From the NCBI RefSeq assembly GCF_000691805.2, contig NZ_DF820488.1, positions 62,001 to 126,000 on the forward strand: a DNA stretch of 64,000 nt, read 5' to 3'. The stretch comes from Weissella oryzae SG25. Its GTDB lineage: Bacteria; Bacillota; Bacilli; Lactobacillales; Lactobacillaceae. Positions 8,223-16,495 of the stretch are shown here, piece by piece (position 1 is the stretch's first letter; each line of letters starts with the position of its first letter). The notes below the pieces were generated by a model. It made no database searches and was not told where the DNA came from. It saw only the letters and a list, made by a program, of their open reading frames with translations. A program made the translations under genes and the position numbers.

Positions 8223-8932
8223 TTAATAGGGTTTTATGAATGTCATATCACTAGTCCACTTGTGATTGGGTTGTTCAGTAAAAAACTGTTGAGCTAGGAT
8301 ATTTGGTAGTTGTTGATTCTCAAAATTTTTACGGTATCTAAATTTGGGTTTTAGAGTAATCATTTGAGGAAGGTTCATAGATTTCATGAGCCTATAGACG
8401 CAACCTGGAGAAATGGCATAGCCATATTCACTGTTTAAGATATGAGTCATTTTAGTGGAGCCAATACGAAAATCTACTTGATAATAAATATCAAAAATAA
8501 TTTTTCTTATTTTCTGATTCTCAAGAACTTTAGGAGCAACCTTACCATCAAAACACTTATAATAGCTGCTTCGATTAATATTTAAAACATGACATAGTTT
8601 AGTGATTGAATGTTCAAAGCGTAAAGATCGAATGGCATTCAAACGTTCTATTCGTGGGGCGTGAATATGGCAATGGCTTTTTTAAATATTAAATTTTCTT
8701 CCTCCAACATGGCATTCGCTTCTGAAGTTTTTAAACCTGCTGTGCAGTGAGAACTTGATTATCATCTAGTTTCACCTCAGAGAATTGACGAATCCATTTG
8801 GACAATGCCACAGATGAAACGCCATACTCTTTAGTAATTTCAGCTTGAGTTCTACCAGAATTGTCCAAGTTAACTAAATTTTATTTAAATTCATTCGTCA
8901 CACCGATTACAAGTTCCCATAAAAAGCCTCCG
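8223..8932 (-). pseudogene. IS3-family insertion sequence remnant
   Basis: The 8223-8642 frame encodes the N-terminal half of an IS3-type OrfB transposase: HTH-like SITKLCHVLNINRSSYYK, the HTH_21 region (RKIIFDIYYQVDFRIGSTKM) and the start of the integrase core (NHKWTSDMTFI, first catalytic Asp). It stops before the other two acidic residues. To its right (about 8643-8890) are pieces of OrfA with the HTH motif (TQAEITKEYGVSSVALSKWI) and the coiled end LEEENLIFKKAIAIF. These pieces carry an in-frame TAA and a frameshift. The element is therefore dead. The sequence TGTAGGCACAAAAACGGAGG near 8925-8945 could be its left terminal repeat. Confidence 0.8.
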
Positions 8933-9063
8933 TTTTTGTGCCTACATAAATAATAAAAATGAAACAAAAAATTGTCCACTAAATTAATATAGATCCAATG
9001 TAGCTCTTCATCATAAGTATATACATCTCTTGAAATTTCATTCATCGATTCTTCTGTAAACAT
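8881..9063 (-). CDS. hypothetical protein truncated at an IS3 remnant
   Basis: A 60-codon frame starting at the ATG at 9063 with AGGTGG upstream. The N-terminal part (MFTEESMNEISRDVYTY) looks like a normal protein start, but the last codons (VTNEFK) correspond to the start of the IS3 OrfA remnant. I infer that an original gene was cut by the insertion and now ends in IS sequence. It lies 8 bp after the gene at 9072-9497 and probably belonged to the same small operon. Function unknown. Confidence 0.5.
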   Translation of the reverse strand: MFTEESMNEISRDVYTYDEELHWIYINLVDNFLFHFYYLCRHKNGGFLWELVIGVTNEFK

Positions 9064-9071
9064 TTTTCCAC

Positions 9072-9497
9072 CTAATCTACAGTTGTATAATAAATAACAT
9101 TATATTTATCTAAATTAATATCTTTAACTGGAATACGCTTATCACGTTTCATAGCATTAGATAGTGACGTTTCCTCAATAACATCGTCACCATCGGCAAA
9201 CCTACCCTTGTCTACACCTTGACCATAGTTATTATAGCCAAGGCTTACTTTATCATCGTTCACACGTAGTTCATACTGACCCATTGCTTCATCACTACTT
9301 ACACGAGTAAATTCAATTTTTTTAATCCCGTCATATTCAGATATTAATTTTTTAGCAATCTTTTGTTCATTTACGATTACATTGTGTTTAATTGTTTCAT
9401 TATCCATGTGTTTTTTAACCCCAAATCCTACAACCAATACTAGGATAACCACAATAGCTATCCACCAATTTCTACTAATTTTCACTGCTCCATCCAA
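9072..9497 (-). CDS. membrane-anchored small protein, family A copy 1
   Basis: 141 residues: one N-terminal membrane anchor (about residues 10-26, WWIAIVVILVLVVGFGV) and an outward-facing or cytoplasmic domain of about 110 residues ending DKYNVIYYTTVD. Residues from about 6 to 62 are practically identical to the protein at 11654-12082, then the two diverge. The layout (anchor, EYDGIKKIEFTRV strand, NNYGQG turn) is reminiscent of DUF1433/DUF1310-type small proteins that form paralogue arrays in streptococci and lactobacilli, but I cannot confirm a family. It could be part of an immunity array; that is inference. Confidence 0.6.
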   Translation of the reverse strand: MDGAVKISRNWWIAIVVILVLVVGFGVKKHMDNETIKHNVIVNEQKIAKKLISEYDGIKKIEFTRVSSDEAMGQYELRVNDDKVSLGYNNYGQGVDKGRFADGDDVIEETSLSNAMKRDKRIPVKDINLDKYNVIYYTTVD

Positions 9498-9507
9498 TCT
9501 TTACTAC

Positions 9508-10404
9508 CTAAATTAAAACTGCTCCACTATTGACAATCTCTTTAATTATATCTAACAAACCATGTAACTCTTCGTGATCATTATCAGTCAAATATGCAAT
9601 TCCATATGTAATTTTCGCACTATAATCCAAAGGAATTGCTATAATTTCAGAATCAGTTCTATCGACAACAAAACTCGGTAAAATACCGACCCCCTGCTTG
9701 CCCTTTATTAGAGTAATTAAAATTGCAACTGTGTCAGCTGTAGTTTCTCGTCCCTTTTTAATATGAATACTTAATTCTCTTTGTAATCTATCAATAGCTG
9801 GTGGAGATTGCCTTGGATTAAATAATATAATGTCAGTATCACTTAAATCATTAATATCTAGATGGGACCGATTCGCTAATGCACTTGATTTTGTAACTAA
9901 GGCTACAAATTTCGAGTCAAATAATGAGTCAAATGTAATTGCTGGATTACCGGCAACGTTCCCCGATGTTGTTAATATAAGATCAAATCGATGACTAATT
10001 ATGTCATCGATACCAGCGTTTAAATTAAAATTTTTAAGAACAATTTTCAAATTGGGCTCTCTCGTGGACACTTGTTCGAGAATTTTGGGTAAGAAAAGTT
10101 CTTCGAAAGGTGTATTAGTATAACCCAACCTAATTGAAGACAAAAAATTATGACTTTTAATCTGTACTATCAATTGCTCAATATTTGACATAATATCACT
10201 CATATGTTGATAAAAATACAGCCCTTCATTCGTAAGACTAACTCCCTTTTTCCCCCTATTAAACAATTTTATAGCCAATTCTGATTCAAGTTGCTGGATA
10301 TTTTTTGTGACTGCAGGTTGCGTCATATGCAGATTTTTTGCTGTTTTAGATAAGTTCAATGTTTCTGAGACATTTAAAAAGACATTTATTTGGATAAAAT
10401 TCAT
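9508..10404 (-). CDS. LysR-family transcriptional regulator
   Basis: 298 residues with the LysR winged helix at the N-terminus (NLSKTAKNLHMTQPAVTKNIQQ, about 16-38) and a periplasmic-binding-protein-like effector domain from about residue 90. It is divergent from the NmrA-like gene at 10517, the usual arrangement for a LysR regulator and its target. The intergenic region contains the palindrome ATGTTTTAACAT at 10451-10462. The last codons (SGAVLI-stop) and following bases resemble the end of the DUF1310-like gene at 12093, hinting at a recombination joint just at its 3' end. Confidence 0.9.
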   Translation of the reverse strand: MNFIQINVFLNVSETLNLSKTAKNLHMTQPAVTKNIQQLESELAIKLFNRGKKGVSLTNEGLYFYQHMSDIMSNIEQLIVQIKSHNFLSSIRLGYTNTPFEELFLPKILEQVSTREPNLKIVLKNFNLNAGIDDIISHRFDLILTTSGNVAGNPAITFDSLFDSKFVALVTKSSALANRSHLDINDLSDTDIILFNPRQSPPAIDRLQRELSIHIKKGRETTADTVAILITLIKGKQGVGILPSFVVDRTDSEIIAIPLDYSAKITYGIAYLTDNDHEELHGLLDIIKEIVNSGAVLI

Positions 10405-10450
10405 TCTTTTTCTCCTTATTCTTTTTAGTAATCAGCTATAACTTTTTATG

Positions 10451-10486
10451 ATGTTTTAACATGATTGCATTGTGATAACCTTAATT
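10451..10486. promoter_or_regulatory. LysR/NmrA intergenic control region
   Basis: The palindrome ATGTTTTAACAT (10451-10462) is a candidate LysR site. Just to the right, TGTGATAACCTTAATT (10471-10486) is a degenerate match to the dyad found upstream of the LXG and DUF1310-like genes. Confidence 0.4.
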
Positions 10487-10516
10487 TGTAAATATAAAAT
10501 TAAAGAGGTGTTCCAT

Positions 10517-11476
10517 ATGCGTTATATTGTTACAGGTGTTGATGGCAAGCTATCAAGTCGAGTTGCTGAGCTTATGTTAGAAAATGTGCCTGGTAATGAG
10601 CTTACATTTACTTGTTATAAAATTGATCGTCTACCAATAGATAAGCGTAAGCGTTGGGAAAACGAAGGTGTTCGAATTGTTGAAGCTGATTACAATAATA
10701 AAGAATCACTTGTAAAGGCTTTTGAGGGTGGTGACAGATTGTTTTTGATTTCTGGCCTTGATGTTGGAAAACGTGTAGAGCAACATAAAAACGCCATTGA
10801 CGCGGCAATTGAAAATGGTGTCCAGCATATCACATATACCTCATTCATTGGAGCGACAGATCCTGCATATGAGCATGTATTTGTGACTCCTGATCATACT
10901 GCTACCGAAAAATATTTGGAATCAACAGGCATCAAATATGCAGCGCTTCGCAATAACCTATATCTTGAAACCTTTATGACCATGCGAGCAATGCTTGCAT
11001 TTATGTCAGATGGTAAGTGGGTTACTACAGCTGGCGAAGGCAAAGCAACTTTAGTTCATAAAGATGATTGCGCTGCCGCCGCCGCTGCTGCACTATTAGG
11101 CAAGGGTGGTGACCGAAAGGTATTTAACATTGTGGGATCTCAAGCTATTTCGGTACGTGAGATTAGTGAAATAATTTCTAAACGCTCTGGTATTAATCTT
11201 GAGTACATTCCAGCTACGCAAGAAGAATATTATGCTTACTTAGAAAAATTAAATATCCCGCATGATATGAGCGGTGATTTCTCGAAGTCTCCAGCCCCAT
11301 TTAGTGCAAATGATGTCGTAGACAATGATCAAGCTGTTGGTGATGGCCTATTTAATGTTGAATCAAATGACATAGAATTCCTAACAGGACATAAACCAAA
11401 AACCGCATTAGATATTGCTAGTAATTTTGATTACATTTGGCAAAATCACATTACTAATTGGCGTCAGATAAAGTAA
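10517..11476 (+). CDS. NmrA-like NAD(P)-binding protein
   Basis: 319 residues of the atypical SDR/NmrA group. The N-terminal strand-loop (YIVTGVDGKLSSRVAELML) is the Rossmann nucleotide loop of this group, followed by HITYTSFIGA and a YLESTGIKYAALRNNLYLE segment typical of quinone reductase QOR2/YtfG-like proteins. These reduce quinones with NADPH or act as redox sensors. The active-site YxxxK of classical SDRs is absent, as is usual here. The ATG at 10517 has GAGGTG nine bases upstream; the longer frame from 10472 is not supported. Controlled probably by the divergent LysR. Confidence 0.85.
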   Translation: MRYIVTGVDGKLSSRVAELMLENVPGNELTFTCYKIDRLPIDKRKRWENEGVRIVEADYNNKESLVKAFEGGDRLFLISGLDVGKRVEQHKNAIDAAIENGVQHITYTSFIGATDPAYEHVFVTPDHTATEKYLESTGIKYAALRNNLYLETFMTMRAMLAFMSDGKWVTTAGEGKATLVHKDDCAAAAAAALLGKGGDRKVFNIVGSQAISVREISEIISKRSGINLEYIPATQEEYYAYLEKLNIPHDMSGDFSKSPAPFSANDVVDNDQAVGDGLFNVESNDIEFLTGHKPKTALDIASNFDYIWQNHITNWRQIK

Positions 11477-11502
11477 TACAACATTAATAATAATTTTTAA
11501 AA

Positions 11503-11542
11503 CTCCGTGAAACGTATGTATACTGTTCCGGAGCTTTTTCAT
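11503..11542 (+). terminator. terminator after NmrA-like gene
   Basis: Stem AACTCCGTGAA / TTCCGGAGCTT around a long loop, then a T-run, shortly after the NmrA-like stop. Confidence 0.6.
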
Positions 11543-11653
11543 TATAATAAGTTTTTCTCTTATCAATGTCTTCTACTGATTAACACAATCTGTTTAATCT
11601 GTCGTCGTAAGAATATATAATTTCTATCCTTAAACATATTATAAAGTCCCCAA

Positions 11654-12082
11654 CTAATCTACAACAGTATAATAAAATACATCATATTTATTGAGGCCCA
11701 TATCAGATTCTTTTAGCTTATGAGGTCGCTCTTTACCATCAGCAAGGACACTTCCTTCATACATGTTCATAGAACCAGCAAGCTTACCATCATCTATTCC
11801 TTGTCCATAATTATTAAATGCTGCTTTTAAAGTATCATTTACGGTAAATTGATATTGCGATGAACCTGTTTCTGAATTTAAACTTACTCGAGTAAACTTA
11901 ATCTTTTTAATCCCGTCATATTCAGATATTAATTTTTTAGCAATCTTTTGTTCATTTACGATTACATTGTGTTTAATTGTTTCATTATCCATGTGTTTTT
12001 TAACCCCAAATCCTACAACCAATACTAAGATAACCACTATAGCTATCCACCAATTTCTACTTATTTTCACTACTCCACCCAA
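11654..12082 (-). CDS. membrane-anchored small protein, family A copy 2
   Basis: 142 residues, closely related to the protein at 9072-9497. The membrane anchor and the following segment up to EYDGIKKI are nearly identical in both DNA and protein; the C-terminal 75 residues differ strongly although the NNYGQGID turn and the ending (DxYNxIYYTxVD type) are kept. It follows the DUF1310-like gene by 10 bp, so the two form a small operon. The pattern of fixed N-terminus and variable C-terminus suggests diversification by recombination. Function unknown; an immunity or surface-sensor role would be guesswork. Confidence 0.6.
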   Translation of the reverse strand: MGGVVKISRNWWIAIVVILVLVVGFGVKKHMDNETIKHNVIVNEQKIAKKLISEYDGIKKIKFTRVSLNSETGSSQYQFTVNDTLKAAFNNYGQGIDDGKLAGSMNMYEGSVLADGKERPHKLKESDMGLNKYDVFYYTVVD

Positions 12083-12092
12083 TCTTTTCTAC

Positions 12093-12407
12093 CTAAATTG
12101 GAACTACACCGCTCTCTAAGAATTTACACAAACGTGCTCTAGGAGTGATATTCGTTCCAATATATTTATTTTCTTCTATGTTTATTCCAGCATTAAAGTT
12201 CAAGGCCTCATCATCGTTAATAAATCCTTCAAATAAAACACCACCCGAAAGACTCTTATGTACGGTTTTATCAATAATTTGTATTTTATTGATTTTATGG
12301 TTAGGGTCATTTTTAGCCAACTGAGACAGTATAATCTTTTCCGCTTCTTTGCTATTTGCAATCCTTACCATCTCAGTCTGCAGGCTTGCACCTTCCACTT
12401 CTATCAT
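12093..12407 (-). CDS. DUF1310-like protein, copy 1
   Basis: 104 residues. The segment MVRIANSKEAEKIILSQL followed by a central GGVLFEGFINDD strand resembles DUF1310 proteins of streptococci and lactobacilli, usually found as tandem paralogues of unknown function. This copy lacks the N-terminal membrane helix that many members have. A near-identical copy is at 19481-19777. It is the first gene of a unit with the family A protein at 11654. The upstream dyad (12477-12492) is shared with the other copy. Confidence 0.55.
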   Translation of the reverse strand: MIEVEGASLQTEMVRIANSKEAEKIILSQLAKNDPNHKINKIQIIDKTVHKSLSGGVLFEGFINDDEALNFNAGINIEENKYIGTNITPRARLCKFLESGVVPI

Positions 12408-12476
12408 CTAAATTTCTTCTCCTAAAACGCAATCAATTAAAATCATAAAGTTAGCTCTATTTTAAGCACACTAGAT

Positions 12477-12492
12477 TGTGATAACTTTAACA
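12477..12492. promoter_or_regulatory. recurrent dyad TGTGATAA-N2-TTAACA, copy 2
   Basis: TGTGATAACTTTAACA, 70 bp upstream of the DUF1310-like start, next to a TATAAT -10 candidate on the minus strand (in GTTTATAATG). See the copies at 6644 and 19847. Confidence 0.5.
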
Positions 12493-12552
12493 TTATAAAC
12501 GATACTACAAAATTAAGCTAGTAAGATATTCATTTACTGTCCAATATATTGT

Positions 12553-12584
12553 AAAAAAGCATAAAGATATAAATATCCTTATGC
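12553..12584 (-). terminator. terminator upstream of DUF1310-like copy 1
   Basis: GCATAAGGATAT-TT-ATATCTTTATGC followed by TTTTTT on the minus strand. It ends the broken gene at 12598-12909. A matching hairpin is in the duplicated block near 19930-19955. Confidence 0.7.
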
Positions 12585-12597
12585 CTGTCTTAGTCTA

Positions 12598-12909
12598 TTA
12601 ATAATGTGGTAATATCAAAAAAATTTCGTCCGGAACAAGTTGCATGTAGCGCTCTCGCTTTCCCTCCATGAGTACAACCTGAGTCGATTCGAGGTAATAA
12701 AATAATGGTTGTCCAAATGCAGGTAAAAACTCTATGTTAATGATTTCTTCATACTCTTTTTTTTAAGATTCATGATTATCTTTGTAAGTAAGAACCCATC
12801 TTACACGTGCTTGGGTAATAGCTATAAGTTCTAAATTATTATTAAATTGAAACGGTATGTCACCTTTAAAAACTTTATCATCATTTAACTCTTGGTTTAT
12901 ATCATGCAA
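12598..12909 (-). pseudogene. hypothetical gene interrupted by an in-frame stop
   Basis: From a TTG at 12909 (AAGGATGA upstream) a frame runs for 47 codons (ELNDDKVFKGDIPFQFNNNL), meets an in-frame TAA before a run of A, then continues in the same frame for 50 codons (IEFLPAFGQPLFYYLESTQV) to a TAA at 12598. The two parts read as one ~98-residue protein with a nonsense mutation. The family is not recognised with confidence. The 3' end is also present in the duplicate block near 19975. Confidence 0.5.
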
Positions 12910-12977
12910 CTATATTCATCCTTCATTTACAGTATTTTATTTAGAAATAAAATTTCGGGAAATTATATTCTAAACAA

Positions 12978-13013
12978 ATAAAAAGTTGCATTTTAAAATG
13001 CAACTTTTTATTA
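12978..13013. terminator. bidirectional terminator
   Basis: Perfect inverted repeat AAAAAGTTGCATTTT / AAAATGCAACTTTTT. It ends the beta-helix gene on the minus strand. Confidence 0.8.
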
Positions 13014-13053
13014 ACTGTGATATGGACATCATGAACCAGATTAGCTAACCACA

Positions 13054-14358
13054 TTAATTTGCCAAGAAATTCTGTGTGCTTAGACCCCCCTTTTCAATTT
13101 TTACGGGTTGCGAATTTATCCCCTTTGCATCAACAGTGCCGCTAACTTCAAGATGATGGACAATACCGCCATTTTCAACAATATAGGTCGTAACATTTGA
13201 ACCATGGGTTATTAGGCTACCATTAATTTCAATATCATCAACTTCACCAGCATTTTTAATACTTATGGCATAAGCTGGCAACAAAATATTTACTCCCTTA
13301 ACCAAAGAGTTTCCCAAACCTCCATGAGTTGTTATGTCGTTCTTAATTACAATACTACCAACTTTTTTAGATATTTGAATTCCAATTGAACCATCACCAT
13401 AAGTGGATATTGAATCAAAAATTCCGTTTTTCAATGTTCCATCGTATTGATTATATCCACGAGCACCTTGACCAAATGTTTTTAATGGTGCATGCATAAT
13501 AAAGTTATTTACTATACCAAAATTAACAAATCCAATTCCCGATGGACCATAGGAGATGACTTGATCATTACTTTCCCAAGTATCAACTTTACCCCATGTA
13601 TCTAGAACCATGTCATTAACCCCATAGGTTGCTATTTCGCCATTGTGTGTAATACTTTTAGCAAATGTTCCGTTCACAATAAATACTGCGGCAGTAATAA
13701 AATCGGACACACCAACAGGAATTTTCCCATTAGAATATACAGCTTTTGTTTCAAGAGTTGAAACTTCGGTTCGCCCACCTTCATCTCCGAAACCGGCAAT
13801 GAAAATTCCCGATCCAATAACTGGAGCATTTCGACGACCAATTGATACATTCTTTGCAGCCAGATTGATTTTACTATTCTCATTTGAATTAAAATTATAC
13901 ACAGTCAAAGCCCCTTGTAGAACGTTGACACCATACTTTTGTGGTTGTTCCAAATATCTACGAGCATCTGCTGCTATAATATCAATACCATCGATTTCAA
14001 CATCAGCTTTCTCAAAATTATTGCGTGCGATAAAAGAAAACTGTCCTGTAAGCATCAAATTTTTAAAAGTAAACTTTCCTAAGTCACCTGATTTATTAGT
14101 TAAAAAAATCGCCCGATTTTCAATTGAGGTCTGAATATTCAAATCAGCAATGGTGTTGTTTTTTGTTAGACCTAATCCATCGTTATTTTGGAAAGACAAC
14201 AGTGGTAATGCACCATCTTCTTGCGCCTTGCCACTAATTGAAACACCTTCAGGTAAGATAACAGGATAAGGAATCAAAAAACTACGCGTAATAGAAATTT
14301 TTTCCTCCCTTACCTCGATAGCATTAATAAACTCTTCAAAATTTTTTACACTAACCAT
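13054..14358 (-). CDS. predicted right-handed beta-helix protein
   Basis: 434 residues made almost entirely of short repeating strands with N/G/D turns (ADVEIDGIDIIAADARR, GSIVIKNDITTHGG, VDDIEINGSLITHGS), the pattern of a parallel beta-helix. There is no signal peptide, membrane span or anchor, so it seems cytoplasmic or released by another route. No catalytic residues of pectate lyases are obvious. The ATG at 14358 has AGGGGG upstream. It is transcribed divergently from a MarR regulator across a large palindrome, so the two probably form a regulated pair. The function is unknown. Confidence 0.75.
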   Translation of the reverse strand: MVSVKNFEEFINAIEVREEKISITRSFLIPYPVILPEGVSISGKAQEDGALPLLSFQNNDGLGLTKNNTIADLNIQTSIENRAIFLTNKSGDLGKFTFKNLMLTGQFSFIARNNFEKADVEIDGIDIIAADARRYLEQPQKYGVNVLQGALTVYNFNSNENSKINLAAKNVSIGRRNAPVIGSGIFIAGFGDEGGRTEVSTLETKAVYSNGKIPVGVSDFITAAVFIVNGTFAKSITHNGEIATYGVNDMVLDTWGKVDTWESNDQVISYGPSGIGFVNFGIVNNFIMHAPLKTFGQGARGYNQYDGTLKNGIFDSISTYGDGSIGIQISKKVGSIVIKNDITTHGGLGNSLVKGVNILLPAYAISIKNAGEVDDIEINGSLITHGSNVTTYIVENGGIVHHLEVSGTVDAKGINSQPVKIEKGGLSTQNFLAN

Positions 14359-14407
14359 AGAACTGCCCCCTCTGATAAAATGTTAATGATACATCTATTA
14401 TTATACC

Positions 14408-14435
14408 CAAACTGGTGGACATGTCTACTAGTTTG
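14408..14435. promoter_or_regulatory. 28-bp palindromic operator of the MarR/beta-helix pair
   Basis: Two arms, CAAACTGGTGGACA and TGTCTACTAGTTTG, form an inverted repeat centred on GACATGTC with only transition mismatches. It lies between the divergent genes, 17 bp before the MarR start codon, and is the obvious MarR binding site. Confidence 0.75.
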
Positions 14436-14451
14436 AAAGAAGGACATTATA

Positions 14452-14886
14452 ATGAATTATTTTTATCTAAGTAAGTTTATTGCTGGAATATATCGCCAAA
14501 CTAAAAACGATTTTAACAAAGAAATATCCGGCCTTAATGTACGGGCAACAGAAAGTGATTTACTACTATTTATCACTGAACATCCCAATTTAAGTCAACA
14601 AGAATTATCTGTACAAATGGTTCTCGATAAAAGTCTTCTAGCAAAGAATTTAAAAATTCTGCAGAAAAAAGAATTAATAAAAAGATGTTCAGATTCATCT
14701 GATGGTCGCATTCACAAAATTGTAGCTACAGATGCAGGGCAAGAAACCGCAATTCATCTAAAAATGGTAATGAACGAATGGTGGGAAAAAATCTTCAAGG
14801 ATAATACCGAGTTGGATCCTCAAATTTTTTACCAACAGCTAGAACTTGGTTATAATCTAATTACTCAAACTAAAATTCAAAATTAA
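14452..14886 (+). CDS. MarR-family transcriptional regulator
   Basis: 144 residues with the MarR winged-helix: NLSQQELSVQMVLDKSLLAKNLKILQ forms the helix-turn-helix and RCSDSSDGRIHKIVAT the wing with its conserved D-x-R. Helices at both ends make the dimer interface. AAGGACA precedes the ATG. It probably represses itself and the divergent beta-helix gene through the palindrome at 14408-14435. The ligand is unknown. Confidence 0.9.
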   Translation: MNYFYLSKFIAGIYRQTKNDFNKEISGLNVRATESDLLLFITEHPNLSQQELSVQMVLDKSLLAKNLKILQKKELIKRCSDSSDGRIHKIVATDAGQETAIHLKMVMNEWWEKIFKDNTELDPQIFYQQLELGYNLITQTKIQN

Positions 14887-15053
14887 TCTGTGAAATATGC
14901 TAGATTTCTAAAAACTTTGGTTAGCTCTTAAAATGAGTAATAATACCTTTAAGATTTGGAACCAATATTACAATACTAGAATCAACTATATTATATTTAA
15001 ATTACTAATAATGCTATCCTATGTTAATTTCACATCAATAAATGTGGTAAAAA

Positions 15054-15116
15054 TAAAAAGACTAGGAATCATAAAGTTCATTACCATTAAACTTTATGAT
15101 TCCTAGTCTTTTTTCC
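15054..15116. terminator. strong bidirectional terminator
   Basis: Long perfect stem (AAAAAGACTAGGAATCATAA and its complement) with a T-run, downstream of marR. The rest of 14887-15416 shows no gene. Confidence 0.8.
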
Positions 15117-15416
15117 TACATATTCTACGAGCATGACCATAATACTGCTATTATTGCTATATCTAATGCATTAATCTGAAACCGTACGTTTATTATCAGG
15201 TCAATCTATACTATCTCTCCCATTAAAGCCCAACTTTTTTGTTCTGGAATAGTTACTGCTAATTTATTATATATAACATTAGTTTATAGGAGTTCTAAAC
15301 AGTCTTATAACAAGTCGCTTCCTAGTGTTTGTCAATATTTTTAAAGCTGCCTTGATAAAAGATTTTAGCTAAAGTAAATTAATTAAAGAACTATATATAC
15401 TGACAGTCAAAACGAT

Positions 15417-15459
15417 AAAAAAAGTCCTTTACTTTGTACCTAGCTAAGGGACTTCTTTT
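15417..15459 (-). terminator. terminator of the esterase gene
   Basis: On the minus strand AAGTCCCTTA / TAAAGGACTT followed by TTTTTTT. It lies downstream of the gene at 15695-16495. Confidence 0.65.
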
Positions 15460-15520
15460 AAATTTTATATCGATTTATTGAACCCATTTATAGCTACATT
15501 CTAAAATACTTCATTTAACG

Positions 15521-15577
15521 TGCAAATAGTGTTAAAACACTAAGCCTTTGAGTGACTTAGTCACTTTAACACTTGCA
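15521..15577. repeat. imperfect long inverted repeat
   Basis: Arms of about 22 bp (TGCAAATAGTGTTAAAACAC... and ...TTTAACACTTGCA) flank a 10-bp centre. It has no T-run, so it is not a simple terminator. It could be a small mobile-element remnant or an RNA hairpin in the esterase 3' region. Confidence 0.45.
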
Positions 15578-15694
15578 ATTTACGTACTTGTACATGATTA
15601 TTTACTTATTACCCTCGTAACTACCGATTATTTTTTAACGAACTAGCTCAACCATTATAAAAATCTCTACTTCATTAAATTCAAGTTCAAAAAG

Positions 15695-16495
15695 TTAATC
15701 CGTAAAGTGATCATCAAAAAATGCAAGCATACCAGCCTGCGTATGATTAGCATATACACGCCCATGCCCGTGTCCTTTAATGATTTGTAAGACTGATTCA
15801 ACACCTGCATCTGTAAGTTCTTTTTGAAGACGTAATACCCCTTCCGTGGGGACAATTTCATCCATTGAATTAGCAATAAACATTGGTCCTGCATTCTTAG
15901 TTATCCGATTAAGCAGCGATGCTTGCTTAAGTAAAGCTAAATCATTATTAACATAATTTAAAACAAACCATTTATAATATTCGTTGTTACTACCGGTTTG
16001 ATCAATTTTCTTTACTGGTGTACCAAAGATTGGAGCTGTCGCATTAGAAGCTACAACTTCTGGATGTGCTGCAATCCAAGTATCCAAATCAATAATTCCA
16101 GATAGTGAAGCAATTGGAATGCCCGTACGTAAACTAAGCTCAATCGCTAAGTTTCCACCTGAAGACATTCCAACTGCACCAATTTTATTGCGATCAAATT
16201 GGTAATCTGATTGTTTCATCCAATCATAAAGATTAACCAAATCTTCAATTGGAGCTGGATATAGATATTTTGGTGCTAATCTATAATTTGGCACGAAGAC
16301 TATATAACCAGCTTCAGCAAAACTAGTTGCCCAAGATTTCTCCCCCTCTTTGTTTCCTAACCACCAACCCCCGCCATGAATATCAATTAATGCCCGACGA
16401 TTGTCATTAACATTATCAAAATCTTGGTAGATATCTACCTTAAGACCATACTTCACATCGTAGTTGACATCACTTTCTACATTGATATTTGTCAT
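15695..16495 (-). CDS. alpha/beta hydrolase, esterase/lipase of the HSL-BD-FAE type
   Basis: 266 residues from the ATG at 16495, which has GGGGG six bases upstream; the longer frame to 16531 is unsupported. His40-Gly-Gly-Gly (HGGGWW) is the oxyanion-hole motif of the hormone-sensitive lipase group. Ser111 in GMSSGG is the nucleophile. The Asp is probably in SMDEIVP and the His in GHGHGRVY near the C-terminus. It would hydrolyse short acyl or feruloyl-type esters in the cytoplasm; the substrate cannot be told. It stands alone, with its own terminator. Confidence 0.88.
   Translation of the reverse strand: MTNINVESDVNYDVKYGLKVDIYQDFDNVNDNRRALIDIHGGGWWLGNKEGEKSWATSFAEAGYIVFVPNYRLAPKYLYPAPIEDLVNLYDWMKQSDYQFDRNKIGAVGMSSGGNLAIELSLRTGIPIASLSGIIDLDTWIAAHPEVVASNATAPIFGTPVKKIDQTGSNNEYYKWFVLNYVNNDLALLKQASLLNRITKNAGPMFIANSMDEIVPTEGVLRLQKELTDAGVESVLQIIKGHGHGRVYANHTQAGMLAFFDDHFTD

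Larger units (their letters stand above)
12093..12610 (-). repeat. duplicated block A1 (with 19481-19985)
   Basis: The DUF1310-like gene, its leader with the TGTGATAA dyad, the hairpin terminator and the 3' end of the next gene upstream are repeated, with scattered differences, at 19481-19985. The block is about 500 bp, in the same orientation. Confidence 0.75.

Noticed and set aside
13643-14134. Plus-strand open frame of 163 codons
   Set aside because: Antisense to the beta-helix gene with no ribosome binding site; composition unlike real proteins.
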